This document shows positions 32,675-32,793 of a DNA stretch of 32,793 nucleotides, piece by piece. The notes below the pieces were generated by a model, which saw only the letters and a list, made by a program, of their open reading frames with translations, was not told where the DNA came from and ran no database searches. Every line of letters begins with the position of its first letter. Positions within the stretch are counted from its first letter, which is position 1. Made by a program: the position numbers and the translations under genes. This DNA comes from Streptosporangiales bacterium (lineage in GTDB: Bacteria; Actinomycetota; Actinomycetes; Streptosporangiales; WHSR01), in assembly GCA_009379995.1 (NCBI GenBank), contig WHSR01000069.1:1-32793 (forward strand), given 5' to 3'.

Positions 32675-32793
32675 AGTTCGACGAGATAATGTACGGTCTC
32701 TGTCATGCCTGGACGTGGCCGCCCGAAAGAGCCGCTGGTGTTGTCGGGGGAGGAGCGGGAGACGCTGCTGCGCTGGTCGCGCCGGGCGAAGTC
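32660..32793 (+). mobile_element. IS630-family insertion sequence, left part
   Basis: The permease reading frame breaks after a TA dinucleotide (32658-32659), the target site that IS630/Tc1-type elements duplicate. What follows has no permease similarity and leads to a transposase start 45 bases later. The terminal sequence begins GTGTCCTGCGCCTGAAG. The right end and the second TA are outside the window. Confidence 0.7.
32705..32793 (+). CDS. IS630-family transposase, N-terminus only
   Basis: From the ATG the frame reads MPGRGRPKEPLVLSGEERE then TLLRWSRRAK to the window edge. This matches the start of IS630-family transposases, where an LSxEER(x)xLxxW segment begins the N-terminal helix-turn-helix that binds the terminal repeats. 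The catalytic DDE domain would lie beyond the window. The assignment rests on about 29 residues plus the TA target, so it is good but not certain. Confidence 0.65.
   Translation, partial: MPGRGRPKEPLVLSGEERETLLRWSRRAK

Overview
The window is about 73% G+C by eye, densely packed, and reads as the chromosome of an actinobacterium. Family-specific markers support this: a DtxR/IdeR iron regulator, UdgX, a mycothiol-dependent maleylpyruvate isomerase-family protein, an LmeA-like DUF2993 protein, DUF2530, DUF3027, and WXG100/EspC-like type VII secretion substrates. Several starts are GTG, or TTG with a strong Shine-Dalgarno, and many genes look leaderless (a TANNNT -10 box six or seven bases before the start codon). 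I suspect Micromonosporaceae from the gene order pdxH / citrate synthase 2 / serC and DUF3027 / MFS / cold shock, but this is inference. I see no tRNA, rRNA or CRISPR, and no gene-free stretch over 300 bases.

Layout. 1-4.9 kb: end of a multipass membrane protein, an LmeA-like protein, a zinc alcohol dehydrogenase, and a PAS-GAF-PP2C-HATPase phosphatase/kinase-like signalling protein. 4.9-6.5 kb: ideR diverging from udgX, with a Fur-box-like palindrome between them. 6.5-8.5 kb: the most unusual locus. Two convergent genes each start with a type VII secretion-type helical domain and each end with one complementary half of a single endonuclease/exonuclease/phosphatase (EEP, DNase I-like) domain. 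8.7-12.6 kb: MFS transporter and pdxH (overlapping GTGA), divergent citrate synthase 2, and small membrane proteins. 12.7-14.5 kb: serC, then a toxin-antitoxin pair under a palindromic operator. 14.5-18.3 kb: a secreted anchored beta-propeller protein, an aldo/keto reductase, a 28-residue membrane peptide, a decayed methyltransferase, thpR and an MDMPI-family protein. 18.3-22 kb: marR-MFS operon and a purine permease separated by a long hairpin repeat. 22-24.7 kb: acyl-CoA synthetase, an enoyl-CoA hydratase-fold protein lacking both catalytic glutamates, and DUF2530. 24.7-30.5 kb: a large sacsin-like ATPase, DUF3027, MFS and cold shock protein. 30.7-32.8 kb: a HAD-LarE fusion, a second copy of the hairpin repeat, and an amino acid permease cut by an IS630-family element that runs off the window.

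Two families of dispersed palindromes run through intergenic DNA. One is a 19-bp element (consensus GATGAATGGGCCACTCATC) in four copies at gene ends and over one start codon. The other is a long hairpin with 22-30 bp arms and a 21-nt loop, in two copies of opposite loop orientation. The most promising lead for an undescribed system is the split EEP effector pair at 6.7-8.5 kb.
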